A stretch of DNA of 25,537 nt from JACIWG01 sp049969935 (GTDB taxonomy: Archaea > Thermoproteota > Nitrososphaeria > JACIWG01), in the NCBI GenBank assembly GCA_049969935.1, contig JBMFNX010000024.1, positions 1 to 25,537 on the forward strand. Reading direction: 5' to 3'. A program made the translations under genes and the position numbers. The notes under the pieces are model-generated. The model was not told the DNA's origin. It saw nothing but the letters and a program-made list of their open reading frames with translations, and searched no databases. Shown in pieces: positions 7,173-14,935 of this stretch; position 1 is the first letter of the stretch; each line of letters starts with the position of its first letter.

Positions 7173-7556
7173 TTAGCATAATACAACCTTATTATTTGAG
7201 AGAGTTACACATTTAAGGTTTTCTCTGAGAAGCCTTTCTCTGAGCACACGGTCCATTGTAGCAACCCAAGCGTTCGGCCTTTCTCTTGCAAATGAAACGA
7301 TTCTATCGTCAACGGAGCCAGTTTTAAACGTTTCAACAACCTTCATTTTTTCGTTAACAAATTTTAGGGCAAGCTGTGCAAGCTTAGACTTTCTAACATG
7401 CCTTGAAAGAGAAAGCCTTGAAAGTTCTTCAACAACACAGTCTGGTACAATAAATGATACGGGACCCATGATCCTTATAATATCGTCAATTATATGCTGT
7501 GAAGATTTTTCAGTTAAAAGCATTAGAAAGCTTGTGTCCAAAACTATCTCGATCAA
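7173..7556 (-). CDS. PIN-domain ribonuclease-like protein (archaeal Fcf1/Utp24-like)
   Basis: 127 residues from TTG at 7556, with AAGGA six bases upstream. The whole protein is one PIN domain with its acidic metal-binding set: D7 (VLDTSFL), E43/E44 (CVVEELSRL), D83/D84 (SVDDRIVSFA) and D102 (ATMDRVL). This suggests an active endoribonuclease. It is placed directly after aIF2-gamma and before Rpo7 with no antitoxin gene. This conserved archaeal neighbourhood favours a housekeeping RNA-processing role, perhaps in rRNA maturation, over a VapC toxin. The domain call is firm; the substrate is not known. Confidence 0.87.
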   Translation of the reverse strand: MIEIVLDTSFLMLLTEKSSQHIIDDIIRIMGPVSFIVPDCVVEELSRLSLSRHVRKSKLAQLALKFVNEKMKVVETFKTGSVDDRIVSFARERPNAWVATMDRVLRERLLRENLKCVTLSNNKVVLC

Positions 7557-7566
7557 ACGGCATCCT

Positions 7567-8796
7567 TTATTCTATTATTCCTGAGCCTATAAGCCGCCAT
7601 CTGTCACTTATTCTTCTAGCAATAGCCACCCTGGCACCAGGCTGCGCTGCCACAGGACGACGAAGCTTAACTTCAATAGTGTCAGACCTTGCTGAAGACA
7701 CAGTTCCAACGGTGACAGCGGTCCAAACATTTAACCGTAAAAGTTCGTTCATGGATATTCTTGCTACTGGAACATCCTCTTCTACTCCTACAACTTTCTT
7801 GAAAAGATTAAGCTTTAAGGTTAGAGTATCGTATACTGGTAGGTCATGGTCAATAGAGCATACAACTGAGCCGACAAGAGAATCGCTTTTTGTAAGGGAA
7901 GGGTCAAGGTTTGTTCCGATAGCAACAAGACCTCCACTTGTTACCCTATCAACTAATCCTGCACTAGTACTTAGAGACTTTATTATAGTAGTAATTGGGA
8001 CATACTTGTTTTTTTCTTTGTCCAAAATGCCTGGCAAGATCTTTATTTCATCACCTACCTTAAACTGTCCCTGTATAAGTGAACCTCCCAACACACCACC
8101 CTTTAGTTCAAGAAGGTCGGTTCCAGGCTTATTAACATCAAAGGATCTTAGAACCTGCATTAGGGGTGGAGCGTTCAAGTCCCTAATTGGGGTTGGAATA
8201 TGCTTTTCTATAGCCTCAATCAGTGCATCAATATTCAATTTGTATGCGGCTGAAACGGGGATTATTGGAGCGTTTTCAGCTACTGTACCTTTTACAAAGT
8301 TTTTTATAGCCTCATAATTTTCTCTAGCCCGCCTATCGTCTACAAGGTCAACCTTATTCTGCACAATTACAATGTTTCTTTTACCAAGCATGTCGAGTGC
8401 TGCAAGATGTTCTGAAGTCTGTGGCTGTGGAACTTTCTCGTCGGCTGCAATAACAAGGAGGGCGCCATCCATTAAGGCAGCACCGGATAACATGTTCGCC
8501 ATCAAACTTTCATGGCCTGGGCAGTCTACAAAGCTTACAACCCTAACAAGTTCCGCTGGAGAATTGCATGAGGTACAGGATGGTGTGGTACTGTAGTTTG
8601 ATGGTGGAGGACATTTTGGGCACCTGTAGATTGCTGCATCAGCGTACCCGACACGTATTGTGATCCCACGCCTAAGCTCTTCACTATGTGTGCTAGCCCA
8701 TTTTCCTGTTAAAGCTTGAACTAATGTTGTTTTACCATGATCAACATGTCCCGCTGTACCGATGTTGACTTCAGGCTGGCGTGGGATCTTATACAA
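7567..8796 (-). CDS. eif2g: Translation initiation factor aIF2 subunit gamma
   Basis: 409 residues, full length, from TTG at 8796 with GGTGA six bases upstream. GTPase motifs: GHVDHGKTTLVQALTG (G1), RRGITIRVGYADA (G2), DCPGHESLM (G3), VQNKVDLVD (G4). The knuckle CPKC with CTSC lies between G2 and G3, as in eukaryotic and archaeal eIF2-gamma. Two beta-barrel domains follow (FDVNKPGTDLLELKGGVLGGSL marks domain II). It carries Met-tRNAi to the 30S subunit as GTP-bound aIF2. It follows rps6e by 13 bases and precedes the PIN gene by 10. Confidence 0.97.
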   Translation of the reverse strand: MYKIPRQPEVNIGTAGHVDHGKTTLVQALTGKWASTHSEELRRGITIRVGYADAAIYRCPKCPPPSNYSTTPSCTSCNSPAELVRVVSFVDCPGHESLMANMLSGAALMDGALLVIAADEKVPQPQTSEHLAALDMLGKRNIVIVQNKVDLVDDRRARENYEAIKNFVKGTVAENAPIIPVSAAYKLNIDALIEAIEKHIPTPIRDLNAPPLMQVLRSFDVNKPGTDLLELKGGVLGGSLIQGQFKVGDEIKILPGILDKEKNKYVPITTIIKSLSTSAGLVDRVTSGGLVAIGTNLDPSLTKSDSLVGSVVCSIDHDLPVYDTLTLKLNLFKKVVGVEEDVPVARISMNELLRLNVWTAVTVGTVSSARSDTIEVKLRRPVAAQPGARVAIARRISDRWRLIGSGIIE

Positions 8797-8809
8797 TGTT
8801 GGTCACCGT

Positions 8810-9172
8810 CTAAGATTTTGCTTCCTCCTCTTTTGGCAATAGTATAGCATTTATCTGATAAATGTCTTCTGTTATCGTATTGCCCCTAACAAGCTTTCTC
8901 CTCCTTTCACCTGGCCTAACCTTTTTTAAGCCAACACCTTTGGTGAGTAACGCGTACTTTTTAACACCGCCTGGAATGTCAGCCCTCATCGGGAAACCAG
9001 CCTTGTCTGAACCTCCAGTTATCTTTATCTTTCCATCTACACCTAAAACTGAGCCGTCTATGACGTCATTTATTTTTAGGCCTAAAAATGGTGCAGCCTG
9101 CTGGTCTTTTACTTCATAGACAGTAGATTTTCCTGTCCTAGGGTCTGAGAGAACTATTTTAAAGTTAGCCAT
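8810..9172 (-). CDS. rps6e: 30S ribosomal protein S6e
   Basis: 120 residues, ATG start. Signatures: FKIVLSDPRTGKSTVYEV, LGLKINDVIDGSVLG, KITGGSDKAGFPMRADIPGG (the S6e motif) and KKVRPGERRRKLVRGNTI. It is short like other archaeal S6e proteins, lacking the eukaryotic phosphorylated tail. No clear ribosome binding site is seen before the ATG. Its leader region holds an inverted repeat and two TATA-like boxes. Confidence 0.97.
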   Translation of the reverse strand: MANFKIVLSDPRTGKSTVYEVKDQQAAPFLGLKINDVIDGSVLGVDGKIKITGGSDKAGFPMRADIPGGVKKYALLTKGVGLKKVRPGERRRKLVRGNTITEDIYQINAILLPKEEEAKS

Positions 9173-9177
9173 CTTTT

Positions 9178-9204
9178 ATTGCTCACTACACAGAGCAGAG
9201 CAAT
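9178..9204 (-). repeat. 7-bp perfect inverted repeat in front of rps6e
   Basis: ATTGCTC (minus, 9204-9198) and GAGCAAT (9184-9178) flank a 13-base spacer, ending five bases before the ATG of rps6e. If transcription starts from the upstream TATA-like box (~9250-9257), the RNA leader can fold into a hairpin. If it starts from the nearer box (9211-9218), the repeat spans the start site and would act only as DNA. Confidence 0.4.
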
Positions 9205-9210
9205 GGTATG

Positions 9211-9218
9211 TTATAAAA
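9211..9218 (-). promoter_or_regulatory. TATA box of the rps6e operon
   Basis: TTTTATAA on the minus strand, after an A-rich stretch, about 40 bases before the rps6e ATG. A second TATA-like element (TTATAATA, 9250-9257) lies further up. The 88-base gap behind infB holds little else. Confidence 0.45.
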
Positions 9219-9260
9219 TTTTGATTTTTCTAATCCTAATGTACTTTGATATTATAAGTT

Positions 9261-11042
9261 TTATAGGAAAATAAAGGATGGATCTTTAGACCTTTTAATC
9301 TTTACTATTTCATCCATAAGCTGTCTTTCCTCTTCACTCAACTTATCCAAATATTTTGTCTTCAACAGCTTTATATCGTTAACAGTTGGTGAAGAGTAGA
9401 GTATGTCTCCCTCATCAAATGTTCTCCCAACAAAGGCTTCCTTTATTGAAATTGCAACCTGCTGCCCTTTATATGCTATTTCCAGATTTTTACCCCTATC
9501 TTGAATGCCGCTTACAGCTCCAACCGTCTCACCATCAGCCCTCATTAGAGGAAAACGCTTAAGCCTACCCTCCAGCACTTCAACACCAAATATGGCTGGA
9601 TTGCTTCTTCTGAAAACATAGCCTTTTAGAACCTGTATCTTGCAAGGTAATATAAGTGAACCAAACTCCATAGCCTCTCTTTTTAAACGTTCACTTTCAA
9701 CCCACTTCAGGTAACCGTCAATCATGTTAAATATTACAGGATCACTAAATGTCTTAATATTTTTTGAAATTATAAGCTCTTCAGCATCAGGATAGACTTT
9801 AACATGAAAATATAATATTACACCGAGGAGAGGGTCCCTTTCTGCAACTGTAACAGCTTCAACCACATCCCTCTTGGATACAGGACCTATATCAGCCAAG
9901 CGGACAGGAACACCCTTCCTCTTAAGAAAGTTAACTATAGCTTCAAGAGAACCAAGCGCGTCTGCTTTAACTATAACACCAAGCTCGTCCTTTAGAAAGG
10001 TTAACTCTTTAACTTCTCCTTCAATCTGTGCCTTAACCTCCTCAAACTTTGACATGTCTTCTAAGCCGACAAACCTTGAGCCAGCGAGCACACCATCAAT
10101 TTCCGGGGAAACAATTTTTACACCAGCAGCAGCATAAACTTCGTTAACGTGATTAAATTTGTCCATTGGATCACGCATTTCATCTAATGGTTTAGGCATC
10201 AAAAGAGCCCTTATCCTTACAAGGTGGGCTCCATCCCTCTTCAACATTACAATAGAATCGTTTACTTTTAAGACACCTTCAACTAGAATCGCGTCAGCCG
10301 TGACGCCAAGCCCAACTTCCTCCTTAACTTCAAGCACTATGCCAGATGGCGTTCCAAGCTTATATGCGAGTTGGGAGCTCATGTAATGTTGTGTTAAGCC
10401 AACTATTATTGAAAGCAGTTCCGGAATACCTTCTCCAGTTTTAGCACTGACAGGAACTATTGCAACTTCCCTCGCAAAATTCTTTACCCTAGAGTATAAG
10501 TCAGAGTTGAAACCAAGCTGGGATAAGCTTCCTACAACTTTATAGAGTTGACGCTCTAAAATTTCTAGGGTAGTAGGAGATTGGATCTTAAGAGATTCTG
10601 AGATAAAGGGTGTGGGTGCAGGTTTCCACCCGCTTATCATGTCAACCTTATTTAAGGCAACAACAAATGGGACACGCCTCTCCCTCAAAATGTTTATACT
10701 TTCAACAGTCTGTGCTTCAACACCCTTCATCACGTCAACAACAAGGATAGAGAAGTCAGCTGCAGAGCCTCCTCTTACCCTAAGGTTCGAGAACACTTCA
10801 TGTCCCGGCGTATCGATAACAAGTAATCCTGGAACCTTTATGTCGCCTCCAACCTTAGAAAGAAGTGGGCCACAGATTTCCATCAAAGTTTCCTTTGGGA
10901 AAATGCTTGCACCAATATGCTGGGTTATACCACCACTTTCTCTAGCCTGTACAGCTGTCTTCCTAATCTTGTCTAGGAGAGAGGTCTTCCCAGAGTCCAC
11001 GTGCCCCAATACTACTACAATCGGCTGCCTTAATCTGGTCAA
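9261..11042 (-). CDS. infB: Translation initiation factor aIF5B (IF-2 like)
   Basis: 593 residues. GTPase domain: GHVDSGKTSLLDKIR (G1), ESGGITQHIGA (G2/switch I), DTPGHEVF (G3), ALNKVDMIS (G4). The aIF5B beta-barrel, domain III and C-terminal barrel follow (LPCKIQVLKGYVFRRSNPAIFGVEV, VGRTFDEGDILY). It catalyses subunit joining at initiation. GTG at 11051 would add three residues but lies inside the AGGTGG ribosome binding site. TTG 11042 has a six-base spacing and gives MTRLRQPIVVVLGHVD, so it is chosen. No intein or insertion. It follows L24e by 62 bases, with its own TATA box; ndk, often found between them, is absent. Confidence 0.95.
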   Translation of the reverse strand: MTRLRQPIVVVLGHVDSGKTSLLDKIRKTAVQARESGGITQHIGASIFPKETLMEICGPLLSKVGGDIKVPGLLVIDTPGHEVFSNLRVRGGSAADFSILVVDVMKGVEAQTVESINILRERRVPFVVALNKVDMISGWKPAPTPFISESLKIQSPTTLEILERQLYKVVGSLSQLGFNSDLYSRVKNFAREVAIVPVSAKTGEGIPELLSIIVGLTQHYMSSQLAYKLGTPSGIVLEVKEEVGLGVTADAILVEGVLKVNDSIVMLKRDGAHLVRIRALLMPKPLDEMRDPMDKFNHVNEVYAAAGVKIVSPEIDGVLAGSRFVGLEDMSKFEEVKAQIEGEVKELTFLKDELGVIVKADALGSLEAIVNFLKRKGVPVRLADIGPVSKRDVVEAVTVAERDPLLGVILYFHVKVYPDAEELIISKNIKTFSDPVIFNMIDGYLKWVESERLKREAMEFGSLILPCKIQVLKGYVFRRSNPAIFGVEVLEGRLKRFPLMRADGETVGAVSGIQDRGKNLEIAYKGQQVAISIKEAFVGRTFDEGDILYSSPTVNDIKLLKTKYLDKLSEEERQLMDEIVKIKRSKDPSFIFL

Positions 11043-11080
11043 AGAAACCACCTACAAGTTTATAGTCTTCTCTTGCAATG

Positions 11081-11090
11081 TATATAATTA
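11081..11090 (-). promoter_or_regulatory. TATA box of infB
   Basis: TAATTATATA on the minus strand in the gap between rpl24e and infB. Transcription would start near 11060, giving a ~18-base leader with AGGTGG before TTG 11042. Confidence 0.5.
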
Positions 11091-11104
11091 TGTTCTTATT
11101 TTAT

Positions 11105-11302
11105 TTAAGCCTTCTTTAAAGCTCTTTTCGGATGCTTTTCAGTCCACTTTAATTTTCTAGGATCTCTTTTTAGGTTAAGCATACTCTTTCTACATTTTGA
11201 GGAACAGAACCAGAGCATAGTTCCATCATTTCTTACAAAAGCGATGCCAGTACCCATTTCAATTGCCTTGCCGCAGAAGGAGCACTTTTTTTGAAAGGAC
11301 AT
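11105..11302 (-). CDS. rpl24e: 50S ribosomal protein L24e
   Basis: 65 residues with the C4 zinc finger KCSFCGK and, further on, WFCSSKCRKSM, then the basic tail LKRDPRKLKWTEKHPKRAL. The start at ATG 11302 (MSFQKKCSFCG) matches family N-termini. A GTG at 11314 overlapping the S28e stop (GTGA) would add MIGG and is the alternative. Third gene of the L7Ae-S28e-L24e operon. Confidence 0.94.
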   Translation of the reverse strand: MSFQKKCSFCGKAIEMGTGIAFVRNDGTMLWFCSSKCRKSMLNLKRDPRKLKWTEKHPKRALKKA

Positions 11303-11310
11303 TCCACCAA

Positions 11311-11526
11311 TCACTTTATCTTCTTTGCTTCAAGCTCAGTGTCTCTTAACATTATTATATCTCCAAGCCTTACAGGACCCTTAACGTTTCTCGTGAGAAT
11401 CCTATTCTTGTCTCTACCCTCAAGAATCTTTACCCTAACCTGTGTAACCTCGCCTGCAACACCAGTTCTACCAACAATCTGTACAACTTCAGCGGGTGTA
11501 GGCTTTTCTTCACTTTTAGAGGACAT
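11311..11526 (-). CDS. rps28e: 30S ribosomal protein S28e
   Basis: 71 residues. Single OB-fold protein with TPAEVVQIVGRTGVAGEVTQ and the family hallmark RNVKGPVRLGDIIMLRDTE. ATG 11526 is preferred because AGGTG ends six bases before it; the upstream GTG at 11535 lies in that ribosome binding site. Between L7Ae and L24e, as in most archaea. Confidence 0.96.
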   Translation of the reverse strand: MSSKSEEKPTPAEVVQIVGRTGVAGEVTQVRVKILEGRDKNRILTRNVKGPVRLGDIIMLRDTELEAKKIK

Positions 11527-11545
11527 GTTGGACACCTAAAAAATT

Positions 11546-11953
11546 TTAAGACGAGGGCTTAATTTTTGAAATGGACTTTAAGAGGTCTTCTAAAAGCGGG
11601 GCTGTTTCACCTGGTTCAACAATGCATACTGAGGCTGCTGGAACATCTATGCCGACAGCTGCACCAAGTTGACTTTTGCTTGAGACATAAACATAAGGTA
11701 TCCTTTTTTCCTCACATAATATGGGAAGATGTGCTACAATTTCTGGTGGATCAACGTCTTCAGCGATTACAACAAGCTTAGCTAGACCACGTTCTATACA
11801 TTTTGTAACCTCATTTGTACCCTTCTTAACCTTACCTGACTCAGAAGCCCTCCTCAATATTTCATACACTGAGTCCATAATCTCCTTTGGAGTTTCAAAC
11901 CTTACATAGTATGATTTTTGACTAGACTCATCCTTTCTAGCAGACATAGTCAT
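11546..11953 (-). CDS. rpl7ae: Ribosomal protein L7Ae
   Basis: 135 residues from ATG 11953. The kink-turn RNA binding fold: KKGTNEVTKCIERGLAKL, VVIAEDVDPPEIVAHLPILC and KSQLGAAVG. In archaea it serves the large subunit, C/D and H/ACA guide RNPs and RNase P. The frame is open to 11992, but a TATA box (GTTTATATTC, 11981-11990) lies in that stretch and would start transcription near 11960. The longer form is therefore unlikely, and the mRNA would be nearly leaderless. GGAGGT at 11963-11971 is the other possible guide to the start. Confidence 0.94.
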   Translation of the reverse strand: MTMSARKDESSQKSYYVRFETPKEIMDSVYEILRRASESGKVKKGTNEVTKCIERGLAKLVVIAEDVDPPEIVAHLPILCEEKRIPYVYVSSKSQLGAAVGIDVPAASVCIVEPGETAPLLEDLLKSISKIKPSS

Positions 11954-11980
11954 CAAGTCCCTAAAACCTCCACTTGACCA

Positions 11981-11990
11981 GAATATAAAC
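11981..11990 (-). promoter_or_regulatory. TATA box of the L7Ae-S28e-L24e operon
   Basis: GTTTATATTC on the minus strand, centred ~33 bases before ATG 11953. It predicts a start of transcription near 11960 and a very short leader. Confidence 0.5.
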
Positions 11991-12021
11991 ATAACCTTGG
12001 AAAGGGCTAAAGTTGGGAGCT

Positions 12022-12189
12022 AAGACCTTAATAAAAAATCATCTTCTAAAAAATCTATTATTGCAAAAAGCTTTAAAAGACGATTTAAATTAAAAAGGTT
12101 CAGCGCTTTCGAACACCACTTACACCTAAAACACATTTTAATGAAGCTGATGTATAGGTTAAAAATTTGGTACCAATTACTATTAATTT
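12022..12189 (-). terminator. T-rich intergenic stretch behind gltX, likely transcription termination region
   Basis: Downstream of the GluRS stop the minus strand has several runs of five or six T within 170 bases (near 12026, 12045, 12068, 12093 and 12161). Archaeal RNA polymerase terminates on such U-tracts. A 10-bp palindrome TTGGTACCAA lies at 12167-12176. I see no gene or RNA here, and the L7Ae promoter lies beyond it. Confidence 0.4.
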
Positions 12190-13935
12190 TTATCTTGTGG
12201 AAAAATATAATTTTATAGTATTATCCTGTTTACTGTCAACCCTTGCAAATCCTTCACGTTCCAATTGCACTATTGAGTCAAGAGGAGCCTCAATTAGAGC
12301 CTTTTCTCCAAAACCTTCAATTAAAGATCCTTCTGGGGTGACCATTAGAACCTTTATGCAGTCGTTTACAGGAACCCAATGTATCAATGGCGCATTGTAC
12401 TTTTTTGCAATATCCATGTCAAAACTGTGTAACTTGGCTTCTGCAATAGAGTCTTTTAGAACTAGGTCAGTTAGATTAGCGAACCCCATTAGACGGAAAA
12501 CATTGGCATTTTTAACTAACTCGATATCACTTTTGCTGATGTAAACCTTTACTATGTCATCTTCTGGAGTAAGCCTAATAATTCTGTACCCCATAGATTC
12601 AATGTTAGGATGTTTTCTTAAAACAATTTCCCTTTCTTCAACAAAGTTTTTTATGACCAAGACTATGGGATCAAATACTGCAAAATATCTTGGAGCAATG
12701 GGGTCTACAAGCTTTTTGTTTATAGAATATAATGTTGACCAGCTTATTGTAGCATCAACGGGCTTAATGTTTACTTCATGAATAATTTGCCTTATCGTAT
12801 CAGGAAGTATTCCTCTTCTCCTAAGAGCTTTAAAGGTGGCAAGTCTAGGATCATCGAATCCACTGTACAGACCCTTTGATATCCCCTGCATTATCTTAGA
12901 CTTACTTAAAACACCGCCTTCTATCTTTAGACGGCCATAGTGTATGGCTGTAGGATATTCCCATTTAAGGTGAGCATACATGTATTTTTGGCGAATCATG
13001 TTAGTATAATGTTCTTTCCCCCTTATAATATGCGTTATACCCATAAGGTGATCATCGAGGCCTGCTGAAAAGTTGTAAAGAGGCCAAACCCTGTACTTTG
13101 AGCCTACACGAGGGTGAGGATGCTTTTTAGTGTCAACAATACGTAGAGCAGGCCAATCTCTTACAGCTGGATTTGGATGCTCTAAGTCAGTTTTTATCCT
13201 AAGAACAGCTTCACCTTCACCAAAGGTGCCATCAAGCATTTTATCAAAACGTTCAATATTTTCTCTACCAGAAAGAAGTCTGCAAGGACAAGCTTTCTTT
13301 TCAAGCAAAAGCTTCTTGAACACTTCACTTTCGCACGTGCAAACATAGGCGCCTCCAGCTTCAAGGAGCCTTTTTGCATATTCATAGTATATGGGTAAGC
13401 GATCACTCTGAATATATTCCTCATCCCACTCACACCCCAGCCATTTTAAGTCCTCTTTTATAGAATCATAGAATGGTAGTGAGGCCTTTTTCAGTCTAGG
13501 GTCAGTGTCTTCAAAACGTAGAATAAACTTTCCATCATACATTCTTGCATAATCATGTGAAAGTATTATTGCCCTAGCGGAGCCAAGATGAAGCACACAA
13601 TCTGGGTTGGGAGCAAATCTTGTAACAACAGTACCGTACTTTTCAACATCAGGAAGTGGTGGTAAAACTCTTTCACCTTTCCTTGACTGAACAACTTTAG
13701 ATTCAAATGAATATTTTGATAAAAGACTTTTCTGCTCATCCAAACTTAAACTATTTACTTCTTCAGAAATGCGTTTGACAAGATTTACTAGCTCTTTAGC
13801 AATAGACTTTAAATCAGGTCTTTCACCGAAAACTTTACCTAATACAGCCTGTGAACTGCATTTGCCTCCAAATTTTACAGCATTTTCTAATGCATACTTT
13901 CTGATTAATTCTTCAACTTCCTTATTTGAGGACAA
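12190..13935 (-). CDS. gltX: Glutamyl-tRNA synthetase, archaeal type
   Basis: 581 residues from TTG at 13935, with GGAG eight bases upstream and one base after the prenyl synthase stop. Class I motifs: HIGH-like HLGS at 116-119 (RFAPNPDCVLHLGSARA) and KMSKS-like VLSKSK. A zinc-type pair CTC...CPC sits in the insertion (YVCTCESEVFKKLL, KKACPCR). The N-terminal ~95 residues are the archaeal helical extension, and the C-terminus is the beta-barrel anticodon-binding type shared with GlnRS. It charges tRNA-Glu, and probably tRNA-Gln when the archaeal GatDE route is used. Last gene of the Memo-to-GluRS run. Confidence 0.96.
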   Translation of the reverse strand: MSSNKEVEELIRKYALENAVKFGGKCSSQAVLGKVFGERPDLKSIAKELVNLVKRISEEVNSLSLDEQKSLLSKYSFESKVVQSRKGERVLPPLPDVEKYGTVVTRFAPNPDCVLHLGSARAIILSHDYARMYDGKFILRFEDTDPRLKKASLPFYDSIKEDLKWLGCEWDEEYIQSDRLPIYYEYAKRLLEAGGAYVCTCESEVFKKLLLEKKACPCRLLSGRENIERFDKMLDGTFGEGEAVLRIKTDLEHPNPAVRDWPALRIVDTKKHPHPRVGSKYRVWPLYNFSAGLDDHLMGITHIIRGKEHYTNMIRQKYMYAHLKWEYPTAIHYGRLKIEGGVLSKSKIMQGISKGLYSGFDDPRLATFKALRRRGILPDTIRQIIHEVNIKPVDATISWSTLYSINKKLVDPIAPRYFAVFDPIVLVIKNFVEEREIVLRKHPNIESMGYRIIRLTPEDDIVKVYISKSDIELVKNANVFRLMGFANLTDLVLKDSIAEAKLHSFDMDIAKKYNAPLIHWVPVNDCIKVLMVTPEGSLIEGFGEKALIEAPLDSIVQLEREGFARVDSKQDNTIKLYFSTR

Positions 13936-13936
13936 C

Positions 13937-14929
13937 CTATCTACTCCTGCTTGAAGCCTCCATCGTCAAATTTATTAGCATATCCCTAGCCCTAGATTTT
14001 GGAAAATTTTGAAGAATAGATATTGCCTTTTCAGAAATAAGTTTGGCTTCAAGCCTAACCTTTTCAGGAGCGCCCGAGGAAGAGATGATTGAAAGGGCTT
14101 CATTAATATCCTCACTTGATGCATTACGATTTCCTAAAATCGATAAAAGTTTAGACCTATCACCCTCTGAAACACTATCGAGAACATATTTTATTACAAG
14201 AGTCTTTTTCCCCTCCCTGATATCGTTACCAACGGGTTTTCCAGTTATAGATGGGTCGCCTGTTACAGCCAGCACATCATCAACCAGTTGAAAGCATAGA
14301 CCATAAAGCCTACCGAATTCCTTTAACATTTCTATAGAGAGGTCGTCAGCACCACCTAAGATTGAACCTATTGTCGTACAAGCCTTGAACAGGGATGAAG
14401 TCTTTAATTCTATAAGATTATAATATTCTTCTTTAGAGGGAAAATCTTTAGATTCCGCAATTTTAAGATCAAGGGCTTGGCCTTCACAAACTTCGATGGA
14501 GGCTGTTACAAGAGCCTTTACAACTTCAACAACCTGCTTATGCGTGTAAAAGTTTTTTAAAAGATTTAATGCAGCTTCAAATGATTTTGCAAAAAGAAGG
14601 TCGCCTGCCAAAATTGCCATTGGAACACCAAACTTTACATGAACAGTTGGAACACCTCTTCTTTCTTCATCATTGTCCATTATATCATCGTGAACAAGTG
14701 TAAAGTTGTGTAAAATTTCTATGGCCGCTGCCGCAGGAAGAAGACTTTCTAGCTTGGCACCAAACATCATGCCAGAATTTATGAGAATAAATGGCCTCTG
14801 CCTTTTACCACCATGCCTTATAAGATAGTAGGATGCATCATATAGGAACTGTGGCTCCTTTCTAAAATATGTTGAAATGTACTCGTCAACCTTCAAAGAA
14901 ATGGATTTCATTTCATCATAAAGTGACAA
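13937..14929 (-). CDS. idsA: Geranylgeranyl/farnesyl diphosphate synthase (polyprenyl synthetase)
   Basis: 330 residues from TTG at 14929 with GGTGA six bases upstream. First Asp-rich motif DDIMDNDEERRG in FTLVHDDIMDND; second motif QLVDDVLAVTGD, then GKPVGNDIREGKKT. GGKRQRP near residue 35 binds IPP. The second motif ends in DDVLA instead of DDxxD, which is normal for archaeal members. It condenses IPP with allylic diphosphates to make the C20/C25 chains of archaeal ether lipids. The chain length cannot be judged safely. Preceded by IPP isomerase (six-base gap), so substrate supply and use are co-expressed. Confidence 0.94.
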   Translation of the reverse strand: MSLYDEMKSISLKVDEYISTYFRKEPQFLYDASYYLIRHGGKRQRPFILINSGMMFGAKLESLLPAAAAIEILHNFTLVHDDIMDNDEERRGVPTVHVKFGVPMAILAGDLLFAKSFEAALNLLKNFYTHKQVVEVVKALVTASIEVCEGQALDLKIAESKDFPSKEEYYNLIELKTSSLFKACTTIGSILGGADDLSIEMLKEFGRLYGLCFQLVDDVLAVTGDPSITGKPVGNDIREGKKTLVIKYVLDSVSEGDRSKLLSILGNRNASSEDINEALSIISSSGAPEKVRLEAKLISEKAISILQNFPKSRARDMLINLTMEASSRSR

Positions 14930-14935
14930 TATTTT

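Noticed and set aside
7499..8317. A 272-codon plus-strand open frame
   Set aside because: It lies antisense to aIF2-gamma, which is certain from its GTPase motifs; the translated product has no recognisable domain.
10612..11160. A 182-codon plus-strand open frame
   Set aside because: Antisense shadow of the aIF5B GTPase domain, extending across its promoter into rpl24e.
11954..11992. Longer L7Ae N-terminus starting at 11992
   Set aside because: The added codons contain the TATA box and the ribosome binding site; family N-termini start near ATG 11953.
12167..12176. Palindrome TTGGTACCAA in the gltX-L7Ae gap considered as an operator
   Set aside because: It is only 10 bp, lies far from the L7Ae promoter and just behind the gltX stop; chance is a sufficient explanation.
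11954..12189. Possible C/D-box small RNA next to L7Ae (a GCTGATGTA-like C box near 12147)
   Set aside because: No matching D box or C'/D' pair at suitable spacing could be found on either strand.
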